DNA of 64,000 nt from Larkinella knui (GTDB taxonomy: Bacteria > Bacteroidota > Bacteroidia > Cytophagales > Spirosomataceae), in NCBI RefSeq assembly GCF_003858645.1, contig NZ_RQJP01000002.1, forward strand, positions 682,001 through 746,000, read 5' to 3'. The number at the start of each line of letters is the position of its first letter. The first letter of the stretch is position 1. Below, piece after piece: positions 1-7,970 of this stretch. The position numbers were made by a program, and so were the translations under genes. Below the pieces are notes generated by a model that worked only from the letters and a program-made list of their open reading frames with translations, searched no databases and was not told the DNA's origin.

Positions 1-672
1 GCCGATTCAACCAAAACGACTCAAACCGAGAAGTTAAACGTCAATTCCGGTGTCGGAACAAGCCCGGTCAACCAGTTTCAAGTATACACAACCGGTTTTC
101 ATTTTTACAATGGACACCGGGCGGGCCAGCTCGAAGTTCACCGCTACTGTTCACCGCTTAGCCAGGATGTAGCCCAATGTATTCTCTTTGACGGCAATGG
201 GAAGAACGCCCGGGCCACGGGCCTGGAATACATCATTTCGGAGCGCCTGTTTAAAACGCTGCCGGAAGATGAAAAAAAGCTCTGGCATAGTTACCGGTAC
301 GATGTCAAAAGCGGGGTGCTGGTGGCGCCCGGCCTGGCCCCGGCAACCGAACACAACCTGATGGAAAAACTGGTAACCAGTTATGGAAAAACCTGGCAAC
401 TGTGGCACTCCGACCAGGATTCGACCCTGCCTTACGGCGGCCCCGCCCTCATGATGGGCTTTACGAGAGACGGCCAGCTCGATCCAACGCTGTTGCAAAA
501 CCGTGACAAACGGCTCAACGTATCATCGGCAAAAACGCGGCAGCTCCGCAGCGACATCCTGGGCCGCCCCCCGGTTTCCGGGGCCGATTCCTGGCAAAAC
601 GGCTTCCCTATTCAACTTCCGGCGCTGACGGGACGAAATTACCCGCATCTTCAAAAAGATACCCTCCAGTAA
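1..672 (+). CDS. DUF1264 (OBAP-like) family protein, 5' end missing
   Basis: The frame is open from the first base of the window, so the start codon lies upstream; 223 codons remain. The protein resembles the DUF1264 family, named after plant oil-body-associated proteins, whose biochemical role is not established. Supporting motifs are HRYCSPLSQD at about residues 49-58, the following CILFDGNGKNARATGLEY stretch, and KLWHSYRYDVKSGVLVAPG near residue 100. An early threonine/serine-rich segment suggests a linker after a missing N-terminal signal peptide, but this cannot be seen. The family match is by recall of the motif order and is fairly secure; function is unknown. Confidence 0.8.
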   Translation, partial: ADSTKTTQTEKLNVNSGVGTSPVNQFQVYTTGFHFYNGHRAGQLEVHRYCSPLSQDVAQCILFDGNGKNARATGLEYIISERLFKTLPEDEKKLWHSYRYDVKSGVLVAPGLAPATEHNLMEKLVTSYGKTWQLWHSDQDSTLPYGGPALMMGFTRDGQLDPTLLQNRDKRLNVSSAKTRQLRSDILGRPPVSGADSWQNGFPIQLPALTGRNYPHLQKDTLQ

Positions 673-780
673 GCATTTTCTTGTTTACTTTGCCGCGTGA
701 CTCAGCGTCACAGGCAATCGATTTTTCTCAAACCAACCACTGGGCCTTTGGCATGGCGGATCGTAACTCCGTCCAACAGA

Positions 781-1674
781 ATGAATCTTGGCATTGAAAT
801 AGGCGGTACAAAACTGCAAGTCGTAGCGGGCGAAGGAACAACCCTTGTAAAACAATATCGATATACAGTCGACAAAGCGCGCGGGGCCGCCGGTATTTTA
901 GCCCACATCGAGGAGGCTATTGGCCAACTTGCTGAACCGGTCCAGGCCGTCGGCGTTGGATTTGGCGGGCCGGTCGACACACAAACCGGCCGGATTGCCA
1001 CTTCCCACCAGATCGAAGGCTGGTCCGGATTTAGCCTGACCGACTGGCTCCGGCAGCGGACGTCAGCCGACCGAATCCGGGTGGAAAACGACGCTAATGT
1101 GGCGGCTCTGGGCGAAGCGCTCTACGGAGCCGGGCGCACATTTCGTCAGGTTTTCTACGTCACCCTGGGCAGTGGCGTTGGGGGCGGAATGGTGATCGAC
1201 GGTCAAATTTACCACGGAATGCCGCCGGGCGAAACCGAAATTGGCCACATTCGGCTGGACAAATCCGGAAAAACACTCGAGTCGGCCTGTTCTGGCTGGG
1301 CAGTCGATAACGAAATTCGGCGGGCCCTTGCGGACCTATCGACGGACTCCATTTTGAAGAAACTGGTCGGTCCGGCCGAAACCGGTGAAGCCCGGTTTCT
1401 CCGGGCCGCCTTCGATCAGGGCGATCCGACAGCCCGGCAGATTTTCGAACGGATAGCCGATGATCTGGCTTTTGCGCTGTCACACGTGGTCCATTTGCTG
1501 CATCCTGAAGTAATTGTATTAGGGGGTGGTCTGTCGCTGACCGGCGAACCGCTGCGGGCGGCTGTTGAAAAGGCGCTTCCTGCGTATATCATGGGTGCTT
1601 TTCAGCCGGGCCCGGCTATTCGGCTGGCCGAATTAGGCGAAAATACCGTCCCCATTGGTGCTTTAAATTTGTAA
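781..1674 (+). CDS. ROK family sugar kinase/regulator
   Basis: This 297-residue protein belongs to the ROK (repressor, ORF, kinase) family of ASKHA-fold sugar kinases. The N-terminal phosphate-binding loop reads GIEIGGTKLQ. VENDANVAALGEA carries the catalytic Asp, and LGSGVGGG with IYHGMPPGETEIGH forms the ROK signature. No N-terminal DNA-binding helix-turn-helix is present, so a kinase is more likely than a repressor. The usual zinc site CxCGxxGCxE is absent: the matching stretch reads ESACSGWAVD, with one Cys. A longer reading from a GTG at 697 exists, but the ATG at 781 places the glycine loop at the usual distance from the N-terminus. A SIS-domain isomerase follows after 72 bp, which suggests a shared role in sugar-phosphate metabolism. 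The substrate cannot be read from sequence. Confidence 0.85.
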   Translation: MNLGIEIGGTKLQVVAGEGTTLVKQYRYTVDKARGAAGILAHIEEAIGQLAEPVQAVGVGFGGPVDTQTGRIATSHQIEGWSGFSLTDWLRQRTSADRIRVENDANVAALGEALYGAGRTFRQVFYVTLGSGVGGGMVIDGQIYHGMPPGETEIGHIRLDKSGKTLESACSGWAVDNEIRRALADLSTDSILKKLVGPAETGEARFLRAAFDQGDPTARQIFERIADDLAFALSHVVHLLHPEVIVLGGGLSLTGEPLRAAVEKALPAYIMGAFQPGPAIRLAELGENTVPIGALNL

Positions 1675-1746
1675 AATGAGGGGTCGAGCCGGAAAACGCG
1701 CGTTTCGGTTTGGTAACTCGCCCAGTCTTCAACTTTTATTTTTTGT

Positions 1747-2307
1747 ATGCAAACGTATTTTGAACAATACCTGGATCATCATCAGGCCGCGATCCGTTCC
1801 ATTCCGGTCGACCGTGTAGCGCAAATCGTCAAGCTGCTGAAAACCTGCTGGGAGGAAAACCGGCAATTTTTCGTGTTTGGCAACGGCGGCAGTGCCGCCA
1901 ATGCGTCGCACTTTATCACGGATTTGGGCAAAGGTGCCTCCGATCGGCTCGGCAAGCGGTTTCGTTGCCTGTCGCTGAACGATAATACCGCCTGGATAAC
2001 GGCACTTGGCAACGATTATTCCTACGATGATGTGTTCGTCGGGCAGCTGCAGAATTACGCCCAACCGGGTGATCTGGTGTTGACGATGAGTGTCAGCGGC
2101 AGCTCGCCCAACCTCGTCAAAGCCGTTCAGTGGGCCAACGACCACGAGTTGACGACCGTCGCACTGGTGGGCGGCAAACGCGGAACGCTCGCCGATCTGG
2201 CCCACGAAACCATCGTCATCGACTCCCAGCACTACGGCCGCGTGGAAGACGCCCACATGACGATCTGCCACATGCTGTGCTACGCCTTCATGGAAAACAG
2301 TATCTAA
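1747..2307 (+). CDS. SIS-domain sugar isomerase, phosphoheptose isomerase-like
   Basis: This 186-residue protein is a single SIS (sugar isomerase) domain of the GmhA/DiaA type, which bind phosphosugars in the cytoplasm. VFGNGGSAANASHFITDL at about residues 41-58 is the phosphate-binding loop. A second loop reads TMSVSGSSPNLVKA near residue 115. The C-terminal segment YGRVEDAHMTICHMLCYAF places a His in the position of the GmhA catalytic region. Length matches GmhA (about 190 residues). The ROK gene upstream points the same way and may share its transcript. It could equally act on another phosphosugar, so I give no gene symbol. A perfect-looking hairpin ends the unit just downstream. Confidence 0.85.
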   Translation: MQTYFEQYLDHHQAAIRSIPVDRVAQIVKLLKTCWEENRQFFVFGNGGSAANASHFITDLGKGASDRLGKRFRCLSLNDNTAWITALGNDYSYDDVFVGQLQNYAQPGDLVLTMSVSGSSPNLVKAVQWANDHELTTVALVGGKRGTLADLAHETIVIDSQHYGRVEDAHMTICHMLCYAFMENSI

Positions 2308-2319
2308 GTTTGAACGTTA

Positions 2320-2384
2320 TTTCGCAGAGTTAAGCAGAGAAAAAGAGAGGTAAGCGGAGTTTTTCTCTGCTTGACTCTGCGAAA
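2320..2384. terminator. Bidirectional intrinsic terminator hairpin
   Basis: The left arm (2320-2344) reads cgcagagttaagcagag followed by A-rich sequence. The right arm (2359-2384) is its near-perfect complement preceded by a T run. It lies between convergent genes (SIS isomerase on plus, oxidoreductase on minus) and has A/T tracts on both sides, so it can stop transcription from either direction. Confidence 0.75.
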
Positions 2385-2390
2385 CAACTT

Positions 2391-3101
2391 TTAACTGTAT
2401 CTGTCATTCCGCCAGGGGTAAGCGGTATTGGAATAGCCGCGTTCTTCCCAGAATCCCAGGCGGTTTCCGGCCATAAACTCAATTCGTTTGATCCATTTGG
2501 ACCCTTTCCAGGCGTAGAGCTGGGGGGTAATCATCCGGACAGGGCCACCGTGTTCAATCGGAAGCGGCTGGCCATCAACGGTATGAACAAGCAACACGTC
2601 GGATTTCAGCGCTTCTTCCAGCGACATATTGGTCGAATACCCATCGAAACCGTAACACATCACGTGCGTGGCCGTTTCTTTGGGCATCACCAGCGCGGCC
2701 AGATCCGCAAACCGGACGCCCACCCAGGCCATATCCAGCTTCGACCAGGTCGTCACGCAGTGAAAATCACTCACATCGTTCGTTTGCGGTAAGGCCATAA
2801 AATCGGCCCATTTCAGCCGAATCGGGTGTTCAACTTCACCATCGATGGCGAGTTGCCACTTGGTCAATGGGATGTTGGGATGGTGACCCAGGTCGAGAAC
2901 CGGCCATTTTTTCGTAACCGTCTGACTTTTTGGCACCTGCGGCATCCCGTGGCGATTCGGCGGACCGGATCCCAGCGGTTTGTCGTCGGCCATCGACGGC
3001 GTGTTCTGGATAGCTTCCTCAAACCGGCGTTTCAGCTTCATACGGGCGTCGATGATGCGATCGAGTTTGTCGGAATCCGGTGCGGTTTCGTTTGGTTCCA
3101 T
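2391..3101 (-). CDS. Sulfite-oxidase-like molybdopterin oxidoreductase
   Basis: This 236-residue protein is a single oxidoreductase molybdopterin-binding domain of the sulfite oxidase/YedY superfamily. DFHCVTTWSKLDMAWVGV holds the conserved Cys that ligates molybdenum. Further landmarks are HVMCYGFDGYSTN and PLPIEHGGPVRMITPQLYAWK near the C-terminus, then GFWEERGYSNTAYPWRNDRY. No twin-arginine signal or membrane segment precedes the domain, so this is probably a cytoplasmic member and not periplasmic MsrP. The reading frame is open further upstream, but that part looks noncoding. The ATG at 3101 gives the acidic N-terminus MEPNETAPDSDK, typical of these proteins. No heme or YedZ-like partner is adjacent. 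The substrate is unknown. Confidence 0.85.
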   Translation of the reverse strand: MEPNETAPDSDKLDRIIDARMKLKRRFEEAIQNTPSMADDKPLGSGPPNRHGMPQVPKSQTVTKKWPVLDLGHHPNIPLTKWQLAIDGEVEHPIRLKWADFMALPQTNDVSDFHCVTTWSKLDMAWVGVRFADLAALVMPKETATHVMCYGFDGYSTNMSLEEALKSDVLLVHTVDGQPLPIEHGGPVRMITPQLYAWKGSKWIKRIEFMAGNRLGFWEERGYSNTAYPWRNDRYS

Positions 3102-3390
3102 GCGTTTCTGGTTTGAAGAATAACGGCAAGTAAGCCGTTCTGGTTTTATATACGAAAAAAGGGCCGTGAAATTTATCAGGAAGCTTCTGACTGGAAGCCG
3201 CAACGGATTCCCCGGTCGTGGTGCACCCGGTTCTTTCCCAATACCGGGGGCAACCAAACGGAATAAACCGGTTTTCAATGCTGATTGTCCACTTTTCGGA
3301 TGCGGTTTAAAACCGAATGGCCTTCAAAAACGACGATGCGTTTTTCTGCCGGAAATGTCGCCGGCGACCTTGTTGGCATTCCGTCTAATT

Positions 3391-3430
3391 AAAACAGCCG
3401 GTCAGATTCGAAAATCTGACCGGCTGTTTT
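3391..3430. terminator. Strong hairpin terminator
   Basis: Arms of 18 bp (3391-3408 and 3413-3430) are perfectly complementary, aaaacagccggtcagatt, around a 4-base loop (cgaa). It is flanked by A and T tracts. It lies just beyond the stop of the minus-strand secreted-protein gene (3484-3891), which it most likely ends, in an otherwise gene-free gap (3102-3483) where I see nothing else. Confidence 0.8.
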
Positions 3431-3483
3431 ACTGTACAAAGGTGGACGAGAATTAGTGGGTTAAAGCGGAAAGGCCCGAAGGC

Positions 3484-3891
3484 TTAGTTCCGCGCCAGAA
3501 CCACACGGCTTACTTGCGTTTGAATAGCGAATGACTGAGACACTTTCTCTTTGCCGTACGCTACTTCGATTACATATTTACCGTCCGCCAATTGGGAGAA
3601 GTCAAACACCCGTCCTAATTGTTCCGTTTTGGTCAACGTGCCGTTGTACAGCTTGTTGTTGGAATCGTCAACGATGGATACGACGATTTTATCATTAACC
3701 GGCTGATTGACCGTTACTTTAAATTTCAGATTACCAACTTCACGGATAGAAACCGGAGTTGCTTTCGTTTCGGCTTTCGGGCCATCCAACACACGGGCCT
3801 CAGCCGATGAAGGAGCAATGGCTACTAAGGTCGTTGCGGCCAGCATCGCTAAGCCCAACTTTACATTATTATTTACAAAATTCGTTTTCAT
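3484..3891 (-). CDS. Small secreted beta-sandwich-like protein
   Basis: The gene encodes 135 residues. An N-terminal signal peptide (basic MKTNFVNNNVK, hydrophobic core LGLAMLAATTLVAIAP, cleavage near SSAEA) implies export. The mature part is about 105 residues with alternating hydrophobic strands. It ends in LADGKYVIEVAYGKEKVSQSF, which resembles the terminal strand pattern of small Bacteroidota secreted proteins and of T9SS sorting-like domains; I cannot tell whether it is secreted further. It is a single-gene unit with a clear promoter at 3996-4025, a roughly 95-nt leader containing a tandem repeat, and a strong terminator downstream. This suggests an abundant, independently regulated protein. 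Function is not recognised. Confidence 0.8.
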   Translation of the reverse strand: MKTNFVNNNVKLGLAMLAATTLVAIAPSSAEARVLDGPKAETKATPVSIREVGNLKFKVTVNQPVNDKIVVSIVDDSNNKLYNGTLTKTEQLGRVFDFSQLADGKYVIEVAYGKEKVSQSFAIQTQVSRVVLARN

Positions 3892-3901
3892 AATTTTTCT
3901 A

Positions 3902-3933
3902 AGGTTGTATTCAAACTAGGTTGTATTCAGACT
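3902..3933. repeat. Two tandem 16-bp repeats in the 5' leader
   Basis: The unit aggttgtattcaaact (3902-3917) is followed directly by aggttgtattcagact (3918-3933), 15 of 16 identical. It sits just before the start codon of the secreted-protein gene on the minus strand, inside its predicted leader. The inverse of the core, ttgaatacaa, recurs at 4011-4020 within the promoter spacer, so the repeats may be binding sites for one factor. Confidence 0.7.
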
Positions 3934-3995
3934 TGATATAGTACAATAAACTAATTGCTTACCCTACTGAACCCTTGTCGGCCCCTTTGTTGATA

Positions 3996-4025
3996 CAAAT
4001 GTATACAACATTGAATACAAGTCAA
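3996..4025 (-). promoter_or_regulatory. Bacteroidota-type promoter (TTG-N19-TACATTTG)
   Basis: Read on the minus strand, TTG (4025-4023) is separated by 19 bases from TACATTTG (4003-3996), an exact match to the Bacteroidota -7 consensus TAnnTTTG with the expected spacing to the -33 TTG. Predicted transcription starts near 3989, about 95-100 nt before the start codon at 3891. Confidence 0.65.
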
Positions 4026-4184
4026 TTACCAAATTATTACGAAATCAAAAGTTGTTTATTATTTGAAGGTAAAACTTAGAAAAGTTCAATAGTTTACGGT
4101 TGTTTACTACTAATACTTTAAATAGTGAAATGTTTATTTTCTAAGATAAATACCAGGTTTTATAAAATAGTACAATTCATTCGT

Positions 4185-4237
4185 CCGGTAATGAAAAAAG
4201 CGCCAAACATCACGTTTAGCGCTTTTTTCATTACCGG
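4185..4237. terminator. 24-bp-arm terminator hairpin
   Basis: The left arm (4185-4208) and right arm (4214-4237) pair over 24 bases with one mismatch around the 5-base loop atcac; the core is gaaaaaagcgc / gcgcttttttc. It lies downstream of the minus-strand nucleotidyltransferase gene (stop at 4346) and probably ends that transcript. The rest of the 3892-4345 gap is AT-rich upstream DNA. Confidence 0.8.
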
Positions 4238-4345
4238 ATTTTAACCCTACAATTTATCGTATTTTATCACCATCAAAGCTAATTCCGGCATTTTTGGTGG
4301 TAAAATAAAGGTAGCCCGACTCCAAACTACCGGATTCTTAAAAAA

Positions 4346-5257
4346 CTACCACAATTTTTCCGGGTACATTCCTTCGTCGTGCAACCGTTTGAACGAAGCT
4401 TGTACCAGCGGTTTGTCTTCGGGATAGGTCACGCCAAACCATTCGGATCGACTGCGGAATACCTGGCACCGTCCCTGATTCCGCTGAATCAGATTCGTCA
4501 TAATAGTCGGAATGTAAAACTCGGCTTTGGGCGAGTCAACATGAGCGCGGGCATACGCCGTAAACTGCTCCTGAACCAACGGAAATACCGCCGGTTTGAA
4601 ACCCCAGAAATTCATCGAAACCGGCGTATCGGGGGCCAGCACCGTTAGCCCCTCCGGTTCTTCAAAAACAATCTGCCCGGCCTGGTCGCCTTCATTCTGG
4701 CGGTAGATTTTGGTGCGCTCGATGACGGACGACAGGGTTCCATCCGCATTCAGATCACAAACGCCCCGCGATACCGAACCATAGTCCGACAGCGTATTCC
4801 GGACTTCGTAGCCGACCAGCGCGTGAAGATCATCCTCGGTATTGTTCACCAGAAAATCGGCCAGAATCCTGAAAGCTTCCTGACCATAAAAATCATCGGC
4901 GTTGATCACGGCAAAGGGCGTATCGGTATGCTCGCTGGCGCAGAGCATCGCGTGGCCCGTTCCCCAGGGCTTCGTCCGGTGAATGACGCCCAGATCTTCC
5001 GGCACATAGGAGGTCAGGGACTGAATGGCAAAATCGACGTCAATTTTACCGGCTAATTTGGGCAGAAAAATTTCTTCAAAATCCTTCCGCAATTCTTCAC
5101 GGATAATGAACACGACTTTGCCAAAACCGGCCCGAATGGCATCATATAACGAATAATCGATGATCGTTTCGCCGTTGGGACCAAAATGATCCAGTTGTTT
5201 GATTCCACCGTAGCGGCTACCAATCCCGGCGGCCAAAATCAGAAGTGTGGGTTGCAT
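4346..5257 (-). CDS. Sugar-phosphate nucleotidyltransferase
   Basis: This 303-residue cytoplasmic enzyme is a member of the NTP_transferase family (GlmU/RfbA-type fold), which makes NDP-sugars from NTP and sugar-1-phosphate. LILAAGIGSRYGGIKQLDHF at residues 5-24 is the nucleotide-binding signature with the G-x-G-x-R core. Other motifs are HRTKPWGTGHAMLCA (sugar/nucleotide site) and FAVINADDFYG, whose Asp pair binds metal. There is no hexapeptide repeat domain at the C-terminus, so it lacks the acetyltransferase half of GlmU. No partner sugar-biosynthesis gene is adjacent; it stands alone between two terminators and the divergent tyrosine-degradation block. The exact nucleotide and sugar cannot be assigned. 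Confidence 0.85.
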   Translation of the reverse strand: MQPTLLILAAGIGSRYGGIKQLDHFGPNGETIIDYSLYDAIRAGFGKVVFIIREELRKDFEEIFLPKLAGKIDVDFAIQSLTSYVPEDLGVIHRTKPWGTGHAMLCASEHTDTPFAVINADDFYGQEAFRILADFLVNNTEDDLHALVGYEVRNTLSDYGSVSRGVCDLNADGTLSSVIERTKIYRQNEGDQAGQIVFEEPEGLTVLAPDTPVSMNFWGFKPAVFPLVQEQFTAYARAHVDSPKAEFYIPTIMTNLIQRNQGRCQVFRSRSEWFGVTYPEDKPLVQASFKRLHDEGMYPEKLW

Positions 5258-5350
5258 CAGGTTTACGTCAGTTGAAAGTTTATTCCTCCCGAAAGAAGCT
5301 CTGAGAATACGGATTTAGAAGCCCCCGTTCGGGTTGGGGTAATGTGCCGA

Positions 5351-5358
5351 CAAAAATA
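5351..5358 (-). promoter_or_regulatory. Possible -7 element for the nucleotidyltransferase gene
   Basis: On the minus strand the sequence TATTTTTG fits TAnnTTTG and lies about 95 bases before the start codon at 5257. No TTG is found at the expected -33 spacing, so this is a weak candidate. Confidence 0.35.
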
Positions 5359-5485
5359 AGGAAATGCTATTGGGTCTCTATATCGGTTCTCATTTAATGC
5401 TCGATAGGCCCCGAATATCCATAAAATCAGTTTATAAGAAAATTATTTCTTCCAATTGTTCAATACTTTTAAAATTTATGGTAAC

Positions 5486-5527
5486 ATTGTAAGTAAAACA
5501 ATAATTAGTAAAACAAGTATTGTAAGT
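5486..5527. promoter_or_regulatory. Direct-repeat operator candidate upstream of hmgA
   Basis: Two pairs of direct repeats lie 18-59 bp before the hmgA start: attgtaagt at 5486-5494 and 5519-5527, and agtaaaacaa at 5492-5501 and 5507-5516. They are in an AT-rich segment inside an otherwise GC-rich neighbourhood. The operon encodes a MarR-family regulator, so this is a reasonable place for its operator, although MarR sites are usually inverted repeats. I see no clear TAnnTTTG promoter here. Confidence 0.4.
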
Positions 5528-5544
5528 GTATTTCATCGACCGCC

Positions 5545-6723
5545 ATGCCTTTCTATCATACACTGGGTCAGATTCCGCCCAAGCGACACACGCAGTTTGA
5601 AAAGCCCCCGGGCCGGGATGGTGCAGCGGGACTGTATTACGAGCAGTTGTTCGGCACCATCGGATTCGAGGGCATGTCGTCGTTGCTTTACCACCTTCAC
5701 CGGCCCACGATGGTGAAAGCCGTGCTGGAGAGTGTCGATACAACGCCCGTCGTGGCGGTTGAGAAGAATATCCTTTCGCGCAAACTGCTCGGTTTCAACC
5801 TCGAACCGAGTCCGGCCGATTTTCTGGAAAGCCGCATTCCTTTACTAATCAATAAGGATTTGATTGTGGGTCTGGCCGCGCCGACGCAGTCGATGACCAC
5901 TTACTTTTACAAAAATGCCGATGCCGACGAATTGATTTTCGTTCATCGGGGTTCGGGACGGCTCCGCACGTTGCTGGGCACCATCCCGTTTGAATACGGT
6001 GATTATCTGATCATTCCGCGCGGCATGATCTACCAGATCGAGTTCGACGAAGGTGTGCAGCCGCGTTTGCTCTATGTAGAGTCCCATTCACCGATTTACA
6101 CCCCCAAACGATACCGCAACCAGTTTGGTCAGTTGCTCGAACATTCGCCCTTTTGCGAACGCGATATCAAACGTCCGCAAAATCTTGAAACCCACGACGA
6201 AACCGGCGATTTTCTGATCAAAATCAAGAAGCAGGGTGCGCTGCATTCCCTGGTGTATGCCACGCATCCGTTCGATGTGGTGGGCTGGGATGGCTACAAC
6301 TTCCCGTACGGTTTTTCGATTTTTAATTTTGAACCGATAACCGGCCGCGTTCATCAGCCCCCGCCGGTGCATCAGACGTTTCAAACCGACGCATTTGTGG
6401 TGTGCTCGTTCTGTCCGCGGCTCTACGATTACCATCCGAAAGCCATTCCGGCACCGTATAACCACTCCAACATCGATTCTGACGAAGTGATTTATTACGT
6501 AGACGGCGATTTTATGAGCCGCAACGACATCGCGCCGGGCCACATCACACTGCATCCGGGCGGTATTCCGCACGGGCCGCATCCCGGCGCGATGGAGCGA
6601 AGCATTGGCAAAAAGGAAACGCAGGAATACGCCGTGATGGTCGACACCTTCCGCCCGCTCATGCTGACAGACGCGGCCCTTCGGCTGGACGATGGGAAAT
6701 ATTACAAGTCCTGGATTGACTAA
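5545..6723 (+). CDS. hmgA: Homogentisate 1,2-dioxygenase
   Basis: This 392-residue non-heme iron enzyme opens the aromatic ring of homogentisate to maleylacetoacetate, a central step of phenylalanine and tyrosine breakdown in the cytoplasm. The N-terminus MPFYHTLGQIPPKRHTQF is characteristic of the bacterial family. The cupin segment RLRTLLGTIPFEYGDYLIIP lies mid-protein. The iron-binding C-terminal part contains IPAPYNHSNIDSDEVIYYVD and HPGGIPHGPHPGAMERSIG, which supply the His/Glu ligands. Length is slightly below that of the human enzyme and normal for Bacteroidota. It is followed after 12 bp by hppD, and the block continues with phhA, a MarR regulator and fahA. All but maleylacetoacetate isomerase and the aminotransferase are therefore encoded here. 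Confidence 0.95.
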   Translation: MPFYHTLGQIPPKRHTQFEKPPGRDGAAGLYYEQLFGTIGFEGMSSLLYHLHRPTMVKAVLESVDTTPVVAVEKNILSRKLLGFNLEPSPADFLESRIPLLINKDLIVGLAAPTQSMTTYFYKNADADELIFVHRGSGRLRTLLGTIPFEYGDYLIIPRGMIYQIEFDEGVQPRLLYVESHSPIYTPKRYRNQFGQLLEHSPFCERDIKRPQNLETHDETGDFLIKIKKQGALHSLVYATHPFDVVGWDGYNFPYGFSIFNFEPITGRVHQPPPVHQTFQTDAFVVCSFCPRLYDYHPKAIPAPYNHSNIDSDEVIYYVDGDFMSRNDIAPGHITLHPGGIPHGPHPGAMERSIGKKETQEYAVMVDTFRPLMLTDAALRLDDGKYYKSWID

Positions 6724-6735
6724 CTTCATCAACAC

Positions 6736-7872
6736 ATGGAAACGCTGGAATTAACACAATCAAAACCAGTTGCTGACCCCGCAACCGACTTTCTGCCGCT
6801 CAACGGCACGGATTATATTGAATTATACGTGGCCAATGCGCTCCAGTCGGCGCATTATTTCCAGACGGCTTTTGGCTTTCAGCCGCTGGCCCACGCCGGG
6901 CTCGAAACTGGCTGGCGGGATCGGGAATCGTACGTGGTGGTTCAGGGAAAAATCCGGCTGGTGCTCACCTCGCCCCTCCACGGCGGGACCGAAATAGGCC
7001 AACACATTGATAAACACGGCGATGGCGTTCGGGTGGTGGCCCTGTGGGTCGACGACGCGACGAAAGCCTACGAAGAAACCACCCGCCGGGGGGCCATCCC
7101 GTTTATGGACCCCACGCGCGAGGAGGATGCGGACGGTTTTGTGGTTCGGTCGGGCATTCATACCTACGGCGACACGGTGCATGTTTTTGTGGAACGAAGC
7201 CAATATACCGGTATTTTTCTGCCCGGTTACAAAACCTGGGAACCGGAACATCATCCCGACGATGTGGGACTGAAGTACGTCGATCACATGGTCGGCAATG
7301 TGGGCTGGAACGAGATGAACACCTGGGTTAATTTCTATGCCAACGTGATGGGATTCAACCAGTTGGTTTCGTTTGACGACAAAGACATTTCAACCGATTA
7401 CACCGCCCTCATGAGTAAGGTGATGAGCAACGGCAACGGGCGCATCAAATTCCCGATCAATGAACCCGCCGAAGGCAGGAAGAAGTCGCAGGTGGAAGAA
7501 TACCTCGATTTCTACGGCGGACCCGGTATTCAGCACATTGCCGTGGCGACGGACGACATCGTGCAGACCGTCACGGATTTACGCAACCGGAGTGTCGAAT
7601 TCCTGAAAGTTCCGGCGGTTTATTACGATGATCTGCTCGACCGGGTGGGTCATATCGATGAAGAAATGAACGCCTTGCGGTCGCTCGGCATCCTGGTCGA
7701 CCGCGACGACGAAGGGTATCTGCTTCAGATTTTCACAAAACCGGTGGGTCCGCGACCGACCTTGTTTTTCGAAATCATCCAGCGAAAAGGCGCCAGATCA
7801 TTCGGAAAAGGCAATTTCAAAGCCCTCTTCGAAGCCATCGAGCACGAGCAGGAATTGCGGGGAACGCTTTAA
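6736..7872 (+). CDS. hppD: 4-hydroxyphenylpyruvate dioxygenase
   Basis: This 378-residue Fe(II) enzyme converts 4-hydroxyphenylpyruvate to homogentisate, the substrate of the gene just upstream. It shows two vicinal-oxygen-chelate halves. The C-terminal catalytic half carries the three iron ligands: His in KYVDHMVGNV (about residue 182), His in GIQHIAVATDDI (about 263), and Glu in LFFEIIQRKG (about 345). The C-terminal sequence GKGNFKALFEAIEHEQELRG is the usual lid helix. Start and length match the family. It is very close to hmgA (12 bp) and separated from phhA by a large hairpin, which may tune relative expression. Confidence 0.95.
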   Translation: METLELTQSKPVADPATDFLPLNGTDYIELYVANALQSAHYFQTAFGFQPLAHAGLETGWRDRESYVVVQGKIRLVLTSPLHGGTEIGQHIDKHGDGVRVVALWVDDATKAYEETTRRGAIPFMDPTREEDADGFVVRSGIHTYGDTVHVFVERSQYTGIFLPGYKTWEPEHHPDDVGLKYVDHMVGNVGWNEMNTWVNFYANVMGFNQLVSFDDKDISTDYTALMSKVMSNGNGRIKFPINEPAEGRKKSQVEEYLDFYGGPGIQHIAVATDDIVQTVTDLRNRSVEFLKVPAVYYDDLLDRVGHIDEEMNALRSLGILVDRDDEGYLLQIFTKPVGPRPTLFFEIIQRKGARSFGKGNFKALFEAIEHEQELRGTL

Positions 7873-7882
7873 CAATTGTGAA

Positions 7883-7963
7883 TGAGTGAATGAGCGATTG
7901 AGTGAATAGCTCCGCCATTTCCTGCTCCCTGCGAAGCTATTCGCTCAATCGCTCATTCACTCA
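7883..7963. repeat. Long inverted repeat between hppD and phhA
   Basis: Arms of 29 bp (7883-7911 and 7935-7963) pair with one mismatch around a 23-base loop; the arm contains gaatgagcgattgagtgaat. It fills almost the whole intergenic space and ends 7 bases before the phhA start codon. There is no T tract after the right arm, so it looks more like an mRNA-stabilising or partial-attenuating hairpin, or a dispersed palindromic repeat, than a simple terminator. Confidence 0.75.
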
Positions 7964-7970
7964 ATGAAAA

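Noticed and set aside
697-780. Extended N-terminus of the ROK protein from GTG 697
   Set aside because: It puts 28 extra unconserved residues before the glycine-rich loop; ATG 781 fits the family.
708-1001. Long antisense frames over the GC-rich genes in 1-18000
   Set aside because: They run opposite clear enzyme genes, have no motif or start signal, and follow from GC-rich codon use.
3166-3456. 96-codon plus-strand frame in the gap after the molybdopterin enzyme
   Set aside because: It covers a strong terminator hairpin and lacks any recognisable feature.
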